Below are positions 26,307 through 34,115 of a DNA stretch of 64,000 nucleotides, piece after piece (position 1 is the stretch's first letter; the number at the start of each line of letters is the position of its first letter). Made by a program: the position numbers and the translations under genes. Source of the stretch: Lachnospiraceae bacterium (GTDB lineage: Bacteria > Bacillota > Clostridia > Lachnospirales > Lachnospiraceae); contig JAFRSU010000010.1 in the NCBI GenBank assembly GCA_017427415.1, positions 1-64,000 of the forward strand, given 5' to 3'. The notes beneath the pieces are model-generated. The model made no database searches. It was given only the letters and a program-made list of their open reading frames with translations, and was not told the origin of the DNA.

Positions 26307-28367
26307 ATGAGCACAGAGAAAGGTAATTTATCAATCAATTCGGAGAATATTTTCCCGATAATCAAGAAGTGGCTGTATTCAGACCATGATATTTTTTACA
26401 GAGAGCTTATCTCTAACGGATGTGATGCCATCACAAAGTTAAAGAAGCTTTCCATGATAGGTGAGTTCGAGGAGCCGGAAGATAACGAGTACAAGATCGA
26501 AGTAAGGGTCAATCAGGAAGAGAAGACCATAAAGATCATTGATAACGGTATCGGTATGACTGCTGACGAGGTTAAGGAATACATCAACCAGATAGCATTT
26601 TCCGGTGCTGCAGACTTCCTTGAGAAGTACAAGGATAAGGCCAACGAGGACCAGATAATCGGTCACTTCGGACTCGGATTTTATTCCGCATTTATGGTAG
26701 CACACAAGGTTACCATCGATACACTTTCCTATAAAAAGGATGCAAAGGCCGTTCATTGGGTATCTGAGGAAGGCATGCAGTTTGAGATGTCCGATTCAGA
26801 CCGTACGGAGCGCGGTACCGAGATCACACTGTATCTGAATGAGGACAGCTATGAATTCTCCAACGAGTACAAGGCTAAAGAAGTACTTGACAAGTATTGT
26901 TCATTCATGCCCGTTCCGATCTACTTCGTAAACGAGAACGCAAAGCCCGAGGAGAAGAAAGAAGAGAAAAAGGAAGAAGGAAAAGAAGGCGAAGAGGAGA
27001 AGAAAGGACCTAAGCCCATAAATGAGGTAGCACCTCTCTGGACCAAGCATCCTAACGACTGCACTGAGGACGAATATAAGTCCTTCTACCGTTCCACATT
27101 CCATGACTATAAGGAGCCCTTATTCTGGATACATCTGAATATGGATTATCCGTTTAACTTAAAGGGTATACTTTACTTCCCTAAGCTTAACCTTGATTAT
27201 GATAAGCTCGAAGGCGTGATCAAGCTTTACAGCAACCAGGTATTCATCGCAGATAATATCAAGGAAGTCATACCTGAGTTCCTCATGCTCTTAAAGGGTG
27301 TCATCGACTGTCCCGATCTGCCTCTTAACGTATCAAGAAGCGCTCTTCAGAACGACGGCTTCGTTAAGAAGATTTCGGATTATATCACAAAGAAGGTGGC
27401 TGACAAGCTCACCGGCATGTTCAATGTAGACCGTGAAAACTACGAGAAGTACTGGGATGACATCTCACCCTTCATCAAGTACGGCTGCTTAAAAGACAAC
27501 AAGTTTAAGGATAAGGTAAAAGATACCATGCTGTTTAAGGACTTAAACGGCAAATACCTGACCTTACAGGAGTACTTGGACGCAGAATACGGCAAGAAGG
27601 ACGCCGAGGGCGATGCTTCAAAGGATGAAGGCTTCTATGATGAGAAGGATGCAGATAAGAAGGATGCTCCCGAGAAGGCAGAAGGTGAAGTTGTAGGTGC
27701 CGACGGCGAGCCTGAAGGCTCTGACAAGGAAGATGAGAAAAAAGAGCCCGAGAAGCAGAAGGTATACTACGTAACCGATGAGAAGCAGCAGAGCCAGTAC
27801 ATAAAGATGTTTAAGGATGAGGGTATGAATGCAGTACTCCTTACACATAATATCGATAATCCTTTCATCTCACAGCTCGAGGCTGATAATGAGAAGATAG
27901 CATTCTTAAGAGTTGATGCCGACGTGACGGATTCCTTAAAAGCCGATGTGGACAAGAAGGAACAGAAGGATATCGATAAGGAACAGAAGGCTTTGGAGAA
28001 ATTGTTCAGGGATGTCCTTAAAAACGACAAGCTTGAAGTAAAAGTAGAAAAGCTCAAGAACGACAAGGTAGCTTCAGTCATCACGCTTTCCGAGGAAAGC
28101 CGCCGTATGAACGATATGATGAAGATGTACGGCATGGGCGGTATGGATATGGACGGCTTCGGCAGCCAGGCTACACTTACCCTTAACAGCGAAAACGCAC
28201 TTGTAAAATATGTTTACGCCAATAAGAAGGGTAAGAACACAGAGCTTATAATCCATCAGCTTTACGATCTCGCCATGCTGAGCCATAAGCCTTTAGCACC
28301 CGAGGCTATGACCGCATTTATCGAAAGAAGCAATGAGATAATGCAGATACTTACCGAGCAGCAGTAA
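26307..28367 (+). CDS. htpG: Molecular chaperone HtpG (Hsp90)
   Basis: 686 aa from ATG 26307 (AAGGCAAGG upstream; a longer frame starting at 26232 overlaps the -10). GHKL ATPase domain with SNGCDAITK, DNGIGM and GHFGLGFYS; middle domain with LPLNVSRSALQ. It is about 60 residues longer than usual because of two charged insertions: Lys/Glu-rich at bases 26940-27015 and Asp/Lys/Glu-rich at 27595-27760. An ATP-dependent folding chaperone in the cytoplasm. HrcA control is inferred from the CIRCE element; in B. subtilis htpG is not in the HrcA regulon. Confidence 0.95.
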   Translation: MSTEKGNLSINSENIFPIIKKWLYSDHDIFYRELISNGCDAITKLKKLSMIGEFEEPEDNEYKIEVRVNQEEKTIKIIDNGIGMTADEVKEYINQIAFSGAADFLEKYKDKANEDQIIGHFGLGFYSAFMVAHKVTIDTLSYKKDAKAVHWVSEEGMQFEMSDSDRTERGTEITLYLNEDSYEFSNEYKAKEVLDKYCSFMPVPIYFVNENAKPEEKKEEKKEEGKEGEEEKKGPKPINEVAPLWTKHPNDCTEDEYKSFYRSTFHDYKEPLFWIHLNMDYPFNLKGILYFPKLNLDYDKLEGVIKLYSNQVFIADNIKEVIPEFLMLLKGVIDCPDLPLNVSRSALQNDGFVKKISDYITKKVADKLTGMFNVDRENYEKYWDDISPFIKYGCLKDNKFKDKVKDTMLFKDLNGKYLTLQEYLDAEYGKKDAEGDASKDEGFYDEKDADKKDAPEKAEGEVVGADGEPEGSDKEDEKKEPEKQKVYYVTDEKQQSQYIKMFKDEGMNAVLLTHNIDNPFISQLEADNEKIAFLRVDADVTDSLKADVDKKEQKDIDKEQKALEKLFRDVLKNDKLEVKVEKLKNDKVASVITLSEESRRMNDMMKMYGMGGMDMDGFGSQATLTLNSENALVKYVYANKKGKNTELIIHQLYDLAMLSHKPLAPEAMTAFIERSNEIMQILTEQQ

Positions 28368-28389
28368 TAAGACTTAATAGAATTTTATG

Positions 28390-28418
28390 TTTACAGCCGT
28401 CTTAAAAAGGGTTATAAT
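28390..28418 (+). promoter_or_regulatory. Sigma-A promoter of the PAS/REC gene, inside the htpG terminator
   Basis: TTTACA (28390-28395), 17-nt spacer, TATAAT (28413-28418). It is interleaved with the htpG terminator hairpin. Confidence 0.7.
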
Positions 28419-28437
28419 TTTAAGGCGGCTGTATTTT
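28393..28437 (+). terminator. htpG terminator hairpin
   Basis: A 15-bp stem with one G-U pair (28393-28407 with 28418-28432), followed by ATTTT. The loop holds most of the -10 box of the downstream gene. Confidence 0.75.
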
Positions 28438-28478
28438 CGGATACAGAATGATTGGGATAAATATAGATCGGGGTTTAT

Positions 28479-29726
28479 ATGAACAGCAGAGAAGATTTGC
28501 TCATGCAGATATGGCGTGACTACTATGACGAAATACTTGATGTTAGCCTTGACAGAGGTACATTTGAAAGTCTGATGGACCCTGAAGGGAGAAATGTCAG
28601 AAAAGGCTTTATAGAACTGGAAGTGATGCTTACGGCACAGCGGCAGGTGCATCCTGATGACAGAACGGCTTTTATCCAGTTTTTTGATAAAAAGGTGATA
28701 GAAGAAGGCTTAAGGAACGGTGTGTTTGTAAGAAAGCTTAACTTCAGGATGGATAACGGCGACGGCAGATACTTCTGGGTTAAGGTAAAAGGCATCATGC
28801 CTTCTGAAGGTAATGATGAAGAAAAAAGATATTTTGTATGTTTCAGGATATTAGACAATGCCTCTGACGAAGATATGAGCTATCGTAAACTGCTCTCGGT
28901 ATCGCTTATGCATGAAAAAGAGATTTCCAGCCAGCTTAAAGGGCTGTTTGAGAAGTTTGCATCTCTGATGAAGGACCCGTTAAATGATATCATAGGACTG
29001 TCCGATATCGCCAAAAGCAGCGTATCCGATACGGAAAAGACCATGGAGCGTCTTGAACTCATAGTCGAAAAGACCAATGAAATAGATTCCCTCATGGAGC
29101 AGATGCTGAAAGAAAGCCGTGAAATGAACGAAGAGATAGCCTTAAGGGATGATGAGAGCTATCGTGAACTCGTGGCCAAGACAGGCAAAAACCTTATCTC
29201 GGAGCAGCATAAGGAGCCTCACCTTAAAAAGGATGATGAAAAGATCGAGGTAAAAAATGAGGAAAAGACCATCCGTAAGATAGGGACGGGAGCTATAAGG
29301 ACCACGGCTGATCCCGGAGATTTCGATTTTACGGGGAAAAAGGTGATGCTTGTTCCCGACAGCAAGCTCGCGGGCGAGATAATGGCGGAAATGATGTCCA
29401 AGAGAGGGGCTGAGGTAATTACGGTACCCGTAGGAACTGATGCCGTAAAAGAGTTCATAAAAAATCCGGCACATACATATGATATGGTCCTAGTAGATAC
29501 GGGTACTCCGGAGCTTGACGGATATTCGATAGCACACTGCATCAGGCTTTCGTGCAAGGATGATGCGGAAAGTATCCCCGTATTTGCAGTCTCAAACAAA
29601 GGCGTGGCCGAGTCCATAGTAAAGACAAAGGAAAACGGCGTAAATATGATCTTCTCGAAGCCCATAGACTACGGCCTGCTGTTTTTAAAGATGCATGAGG
29701 CTATGGGAGCCGGAAAAAGGGCATAA
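28479..29726 (+). CDS. Degenerate hybrid sensor protein: PAS-like, histidine-kinase-like dimerisation helix, receiver-like domain
   Basis: 415 aa. Residues 10-125 resemble the PAS-like module common in Lachnospiraceae sensors (HPDDR, GRYFWVKVKG). Residues 160-215 look like a HisKA helical hairpin (DPLNDIIGLSDIA) but the phospho-accepting His region reads FASLMKDPLN, without His, and there is no HATPase domain. Residues 285-410 form a receiver-like domain with LVDTGTPELDGY and FSKPID, but the acidic pocket is VPDS instead of DDE. Probably a signalling adaptor without kinase activity. No partner gene is adjacent. Confidence 0.7.
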   Translation: MNSREDLLMQIWRDYYDEILDVSLDRGTFESLMDPEGRNVRKGFIELEVMLTAQRQVHPDDRTAFIQFFDKKVIEEGLRNGVFVRKLNFRMDNGDGRYFWVKVKGIMPSEGNDEEKRYFVCFRILDNASDEDMSYRKLLSVSLMHEKEISSQLKGLFEKFASLMKDPLNDIIGLSDIAKSSVSDTEKTMERLELIVEKTNEIDSLMEQMLKESREMNEEIALRDDESYRELVAKTGKNLISEQHKEPHLKKDDEKIEVKNEEKTIRKIGTGAIRTTADPGDFDFTGKKVMLVPDSKLAGEIMAEMMSKRGAEVITVPVGTDAVKEFIKNPAHTYDMVLVDTGTPELDGYSIAHCIRLSCKDDAESIPVFAVSNKGVAESIVKTKENGVNMIFSKPIDYGLLFLKMHEAMGAGKRA

Positions 29727-29732
29727 AAATAA

Positions 29733-29805
<73 letters not shown>

Positions 29806-29823
29806 TTGTTTTCACACCCTATT

Positions 29824-29852
29824 AATATACAGACTATAAAACAAAATGTCAA
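29824..29852 (-). promoter_or_regulatory. Promoter of tRNA-Thr
   Basis: Minus strand TTGACA (29847-29852), 17-nt spacer, TATATT (29824-29829). It overlaps the short leader of the divergent zinc-ribbon gene. Confidence 0.85.
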
Positions 29853-29874
29853 GTTTTTTTAAAAAAGGTGTAAT

Positions 29875-30723
29875 ATGAAAATATCATTAGGCGCAAAAGT
29901 AAATTATTATTCCAAATGTCCTTTCTGCGGAACCGCAAGGGCGGAAGGATCCGAAAAATGTATCAACTGCGGAAAGAGCCTGCTTCAGATAACCGAACAG
30001 GAGAACACCATTCCGGATGAGGATAAGGATATCGCCCTTTATAAGGCCAGGGATGAAAAGACAGCCTCGGAAAACTTAAAGGAACTTAAAGGTAAGAATA
30101 AGTTCAGATATTTTATGGATTATTATTTCGGGAAGGTAGTATTCGGGATCATCTTAGCAGCACTTGCCTGCGGGCTTCTCTATTCGTTCTTTAAGCCCAG
30201 GCAGGAGCCGGCATTATATACCGTTATAGTGGTCAACCCGTTTACCCCTACTGCATACGATCAGTTCAAGGCAGATCTTGAAGAAATGCTGGTAACGGAT
30301 CCCAAGCATCAAAATATCATTCTTGATAACAATTACAGCTCCCTGATCGCCGATTACAATTCGGGTATGGCATTTACCATGCATATGGCAGCAGGAGAAG
30401 TGGATATGGTGATATTCAATAAGGATGAGCTGAAATACCAGGTCAACAGTGAGGCACTTATCCCTGTGGACCAGGCTATATCAAAGGATATATTTAACAA
30501 GCTTCCGGATGATATAAAGATCAAGGTCACTCCTACATATCCTTTAGATAACGGTGATTTTAAGTATGGAGAAGAAGCCGTATACGGACTTAATATAGAG
30601 AAGTTCTTAGAGAGGATCAACGGCTTTGAAACATCAAGCAAATATTGCGTAGCATTTACCAGGATCACCGAAAAACACGACGCTTTGAACACTGTAGTTA
30701 AGTACATGTTCGATATTAACTGA
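29875..30723 (+). CDS. Zinc-ribbon membrane protein, unknown function
   Basis: 282 aa. N-terminal zinc ribbon with two CxxC pairs (CPFCGTARAEGSEKCINCGK, residues about 15-34), a charged linker, one transmembrane helix (about 92-112, FGIILAALACGLLYSFF), then a 165-residue extracytoplasmic domain I do not recognise. Topology is therefore cytoplasmic zinc ribbon, single span, outside domain, the same plan as the protein at 55300. The ATG follows AAAAAAGGTG. It stands alone between a tRNA and a terminator. Confidence 0.7.
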   Translation: MKISLGAKVNYYSKCPFCGTARAEGSEKCINCGKSLLQITEQENTIPDEDKDIALYKARDEKTASENLKELKGKNKFRYFMDYYFGKVVFGIILAALACGLLYSFFKPRQEPALYTVIVVNPFTPTAYDQFKADLEEMLVTDPKHQNIILDNNYSSLIADYNSGMAFTMHMAAGEVDMVIFNKDELKYQVNSEALIPVDQAISKDIFNKLPDDIKIKVTPTYPLDNGDFKYGEEAVYGLNIEKFLERINGFETSSKYCVAFTRITEKHDALNTVVKYMFDIN

Positions 30724-30746
30724 AGTTCAGGCACATGAAACGATGA

Positions 30747-30791
30747 AAATGCCCTGTTTTACTTGTGAAAAGTATACAAAACAGGGCATTT
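30747..30791 (+). terminator. Rho-independent terminator after the zinc-ribbon gene
   Basis: 14-bp perfect stem (30747-30760 with 30778-30791, core TGCCCTGTTTT), A-rich before and T-rich after. Confidence 0.8.
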
Positions 30792-30848
30792 ATTACGTAA
30801 AAATAATGTACATATTAAACAAAAATTAAATAATTATAAAAATAATTG

Positions 30849-30876
30849 TTGATTTCTAATCAAAAACAGTTATAAT
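30849..30876 (+). promoter_or_regulatory. Promoter of the CYTH gene
   Basis: TTGATT (30849-30854), 16-nt spacer, TATAAT (30871-30876). Confidence 0.6.
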
Positions 30877-30882
30877 AGTAAA

Positions 30883-31005
30883 CTGTTAAGGGCGTCGGAC
30901 GAACACATTTGGGTGTCGGCTGATGTCTTTATTTATTTTACGGGGTAACGCTGAATGTGTTTTTAAGGTGGCATTGACAGTGCAGACAAACGGAGAGGAG
31001 CACCT
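30883..31005 (+). promoter_or_regulatory. Structured 120-nt leader before the CYTH gene
   Basis: AACACATT (near 30903) can pair with AATGTGTT (near 30955), or its ACAC can pair with the nearby GTGT, so two alternative folds are possible. No known riboswitch consensus is recognised. The rest of the 30724-31005 gap holds only the terminator and promoter. Confidence 0.3.
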
Positions 31006-31503
31006 ATGGAAATAGAGCATAAGTATCTTATAAAGGAAATGCCGAAAGATCTTTCAAAATATAAAAAGAAGGAAATAGAGCAGGGATATCTGAACCGTTC
31101 ACCGGTACTTAGGATCAGGAAGAGCAATGACGATTACATCCTTACTTATAAGCTTAAAAAAGAAAAGGTATCGGAAAACGATCCCATCTGCAATGAGGAG
31201 ATAGAAGCACCGCTGACTTTAGATGCATATGAGCATCTTAAAACAAAGATCGATTTTAACCCGATAGTAAAAACACGGTATATAATACCTTATAAGACAG
31301 GAGGCAAAACATACAAGATAGAACTTGATGTTTTCCACGGAAAGCTTGAAGGTCTCGTATTTGCAGAGGTTGAATTTGAAAGCGTTGAAGATGCCGCAGG
31401 CTTTAAAAAGCCCCGCTGGTTCGGGAAAAAGGTGTCGGGGGATAAGAGGTACAAAAACGGATTCCTTACCACCCAGGAAAATTTAGATTGTTTTAAAGAA
31501 TAA
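31006..31503 (+). CDS. CYTH domain protein (triphosphate tunnel metalloenzyme family)
   Basis: 165 aa. Begins EIEHKYL, the ExExK-type signature of CYTH proteins, followed by alternating charged strands: LRIRKSNDDYILTYKLK, NEEIEAPL, IELDVFHGKLEGLVFAEVEF. This is the short bacterial form. Family members hydrolyse inorganic tripolyphosphate or thiamine triphosphate, or act as adenylate cyclases; activity cannot be chosen from sequence. GGAGAGGAG precedes the ATG. Confidence 0.85.
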   Translation: MEIEHKYLIKEMPKDLSKYKKKEIEQGYLNRSPVLRIRKSNDDYILTYKLKKEKVSENDPICNEEIEAPLTLDAYEHLKTKIDFNPIVKTRYIIPYKTGGKTYKIELDVFHGKLEGLVFAEVEFESVEDAAGFKKPRWFGKKVSGDKRYKNGFLTTQENLDCFKE

Positions 31504-31529
31504 AAATTGTTTAAAAGTTTAAAAAAAAC

Positions 31530-31558
31530 TTGAAATTTTCGCATAAAAGTGGCATACT
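31530..31558 (+). promoter_or_regulatory. Promoter of asnA
   Basis: TTGAAA (31530-31535), 17-nt spacer, CATACT (31553-31558). Confidence 0.5.
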
Positions 31559-31654
31559 TTTTATTGTTTATTTTTTATCGGTTTATCTAAGGACTATCAT
31601 ATCGTTCGTAATATGAGCGGAGAAAGGAAGCCGCAAGGCAAAAGGGAAGAGTAT

Positions 31655-32665
31655 ATGTCGCAGCTTAACATTCCGAAAAATTATTCTTCAGCTTTAAGCA
31701 TCAAAGAGACTCAGCATGCTATCAAGTACATCAAGGACCATTTTGAACGTCAGTTAGCCAAGCAGCTGAATCTTACCAGAGTATCAGCACCTCTTTTTGT
31801 AAGACCCGAGTCAGGACTTAATGATAACCTTAACGGTGTAGAGCGTCCCGTTAAATTTGACATAAAGGATTTAGGCGGAGCAGGCGTGGAGGTAGTTCAT
31901 TCGCTTGCAAAGTGGAAGAGAATGGCATTAAAGGATTACGGCTTCGGATACGGTGAAGGCCTTTATACGGATATGACGGCCATCAGACGCGACGAGGAGC
32001 TTGATAACCTTCATTCGATATATGTCGACCAGTGGGACTGGGAGAAAGTGATCCTTAAGGATGAGAGAAATATCGATACATTAAAGGGTGTCGTAAGAAG
32101 CATTTTTCAGGCTTTAAAGGATACTGAGCATTATATAGCAGACAAGTATTCCTATATAGAAGAGATACTGCCTGATGATATCGCGTTCGTGACCACACAG
32201 GAGCTTGAAAATATGTGGCCCGATGCAACTCCGAAGGAGAGGGAGAACAATATCTGCCGTCTTAAAAAAGCGGTATTCCTCATGCAGATAGGAGATATCC
32301 TTGCTTCGGGCGAGAGGCATGACGGACGTGCTCCTGACTACGATGACTGGGCACTTAACGGTGACATACTCGTTTACTACCCCGTGCTTGATTCCTCATT
32401 TGAGTTATCCTCGATGGGTATCAGAGTGGATGAGAATTCTTTAGCCAGCCAGCTAAAAAAAGCAGGCTGTGAGGAGAGAGCCGAGCTTCCTTTCCAGAAA
32501 GCCATCTTAAACAAGGAGCTTCCCTACACCGTAGGCGGCGGTATCGGCCAGTCCAGAATGTGTATGTATTTCTTAAGAAAAGCACATATCGGCGAGGTAC
32601 ATTCCTCCGTATGGCCCGATGAGATGAAGAAGCAGGCACTTGAGGCAGGCATTCAGATATTGTAA
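31655..32665 (+). CDS. asnA: Aspartate--ammonia ligase (asparagine synthetase A)
   Basis: 336 aa from ATG 31655 (AGGGAAGAG upstream); E. coli AsnA is 330. Class II aminoacyl-tRNA-synthetase-like fold: LTRVSAPLFVRPESGLNDNL, GEGLYTDMTAIRRDE, DQWDWEKV and the C-terminal GGGIGQSRMCMYFL. It makes asparagine from aspartate and ammonia with ATP to AMP, using ammonia directly. Monocistronic with its own promoter and terminator. Confidence 0.97.
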   Translation: MSQLNIPKNYSSALSIKETQHAIKYIKDHFERQLAKQLNLTRVSAPLFVRPESGLNDNLNGVERPVKFDIKDLGGAGVEVVHSLAKWKRMALKDYGFGYGEGLYTDMTAIRRDEELDNLHSIYVDQWDWEKVILKDERNIDTLKGVVRSIFQALKDTEHYIADKYSYIEEILPDDIAFVTTQELENMWPDATPKERENNICRLKKAVFLMQIGDILASGERHDGRAPDYDDWALNGDILVYYPVLDSSFELSSMGIRVDENSLASQLKKAGCEERAELPFQKAILNKELPYTVGGGIGQSRMCMYFLRKAHIGEVHSSVWPDEMKKQALEAGIQIL

Positions 32666-32687
32666 TATAACGATTGTTTATAGCGTA

Positions 32688-32714
32688 CCCCCGGCACTTA
32701 CTGCCGGGGGTTTT
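32688..32714 (+). terminator. asnA terminator
   Basis: GC-rich stem CCCCCGGCA (32688-32696) with TGCCGGGGG (32702-32710), then TTTT. Confidence 0.92.
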
Positions 32715-32732
32715 CTTGTACGAAAAAACTTG

Positions 32733-32761
32733 TTGCTAAAAGATTACAAATCGGGTAAAAT
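32733..32761 (+). promoter_or_regulatory. Promoter of the GGEQF gene
   Basis: TTGCTA (32733-32738), 17-nt spacer, TAAAAT (32756-32761). Confidence 0.6.
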
Positions 32762-32808
32762 AGATGTGTATTGTTTGTAATTATTTTTATCGCGGGGAGG
32801 CGACAGAA

Positions 32809-33870
32809 ATGATTCTGAAACCGGTAGTAATACCAAAGGAAAAACGAGGGGACTTTTATCAGAGTAAATACGATCATTTTAAAAACCTGACATTATGGGT
32901 TGTAGTCATCTCATGTATTGTCGAAATGACATTCTTTGTGTCGGACTGCAGCGCCGTACTCGGTTTTTCAAAGCAGACCTTTTTACCGCGATTTGCCATA
33001 CTCATCCCCCTTATCCTATATCTGATAGCATTCAGATATGTATCATCATATAAGGTCATGACGGTCTTTTCGTATATAATGGTACATGCGTGCATGCTAT
33101 CCGTAGTCTGGGTAGGTCATAACATAAGAAATGTCACTAACTTAAGGGAAAGCTTCCTTCTTATGACATTGATGTTTTTGGTAGTAGGTATCAGTGCGCC
33201 CAAAAGCTTTCATTTATTCTTCCATGTACTCATGCTCGGAGAATTTGTACTTGCATATATGTATTCGGGCCTGACGGGGATAGATACGTTCATTTCATTG
33301 GACGGAGCTGCATTAGTCTCGGTATGTGCTTTTGAGTATATCTTTGAAAATGCATACGCCGAACAGTATAATGCACAGAAAAAGCTGGAAGACATTTCAC
33401 TTCACGATCAGCTCACAGGAGCGTTCAACAGAACTAAGTTGAAGATGCTCTGTATGGAAGAAACGGATGAGCTGGTGTTTAAAAATGCGGGCTTTATTTT
33501 ACTTGATATAAACGATTTCAAGAAGATAAACGAGAATTTCGGACATGATACCGGAGACAAGATCATAAAAGAACTGTATAAGGGCATTACCATATGCACC
33601 AGACTTGATGACGTGTGCATACGTATGGGCGGCGAACAGTTCCTGATCCTGGTACCCAACCAGGGACTTGCCCGTACCAAGGAGATCGGAGAGCGCATCA
33701 GGGCATACGTAGCCAAAGCCGCTGATTTCCCCTGCACATTTAAGGTATCGGTCGGAGTAGCCATATATAAGGGCGGCGATTACCACGTAACCATCAACTT
33801 AGCCGACAAAGCCCTGCGCTTCGCAAAAGAAAACGACGTCGACATGGTCGTCGCGTACGAAGACATGTGA
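32809..33870 (+). CDS. Membrane GGDEF-domain protein with variant GGEQF signature
   Basis: 353 aa from ATG 32809 (GGGGAGGCG upstream). Five or six N-terminal transmembrane helices (about residues 25-185), then a GGDEF domain. Most of the domain is typical: HDQLTGAFNR, LLDINDFKKINENFGHDTGD, GVAIYKGG. The signature is GGEQF (residues 274-278): the catalytic fourth position is Gln instead of Glu. The RxxD I-site is kept (Arg265-Asp268). It may be a weak diguanylate cyclase or a c-di-GMP-binding receptor at the membrane. Confidence 0.8.
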   Translation: MILKPVVIPKEKRGDFYQSKYDHFKNLTLWVVVISCIVEMTFFVSDCSAVLGFSKQTFLPRFAILIPLILYLIAFRYVSSYKVMTVFSYIMVHACMLSVVWVGHNIRNVTNLRESFLLMTLMFLVVGISAPKSFHLFFHVLMLGEFVLAYMYSGLTGIDTFISLDGAALVSVCAFEYIFENAYAEQYNAQKKLEDISLHDQLTGAFNRTKLKMLCMEETDELVFKNAGFILLDINDFKKINENFGHDTGDKIIKELYKGITICTRLDDVCIRMGGEQFLILVPNQGLARTKEIGERIRAYVAKAADFPCTFKVSVGVAIYKGGDYHVTINLADKALRFAKENDVDMVVAYEDM

Positions 33871-33874
33871 AATA

Positions 33875-34098
33875 GTTACTATTCACGGCAACGCGGTCAG
33901 GAATGCCTGTCGCAAGCTTGCTTGCAGACAGGCATTCTGACCGCGTATGCCATGTAGGCTGGACAAAACACACGAGTAAACAGAAGCTGCTTTAGCAGCG
34001 GCTCACGGCGAAGCCGGGAGGTTTATGAGTGTGTTTTGGGCAGACGTGAATAGTAACGTATTGAACCATGTAGGCTGGACAAAACACACGAGTAAACA
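33875..34098. repeat. Hairpin-rich intergenic element with terminal inverted repeats and a 33-bp direct repeat
   Basis: Perfect 13-bp terminal inverted repeats GTTACTATTCACG (33875-33887) and its complement (34045-34057). Inside is a long hairpin (33891-33911 with 33927-33946, one bulge), shorter ones (GCTGCT-tt-AGCAGC; GGCT/AGCC) and a pairing of AAAACACAC near 33964 with GTGTGTTTT near 34029. A 33-bp segment starting CCATGTAGGCTGGACAAAAC occurs twice exactly, at 33950-33982 and 34066-34098. No coding capacity. It may be a mobile MITE-like element or a dispersed RNA-forming repeat. Confidence 0.75.
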
Positions 34099-34115
34099 TT
34101 ATAAGAGGCATTTCT

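Noticed and set aside
30883..31005. Considered a known riboswitch (GEMM, ZTP, THF, T-box)
   Set aside because: None of the conserved core sequences of these classes could be found.
33891..33946. Considered a CRISPR repeat or Rho-independent terminator of the GGEQF gene
   Set aside because: There are no regularly spaced repeats, and no T tract follows the hairpin.
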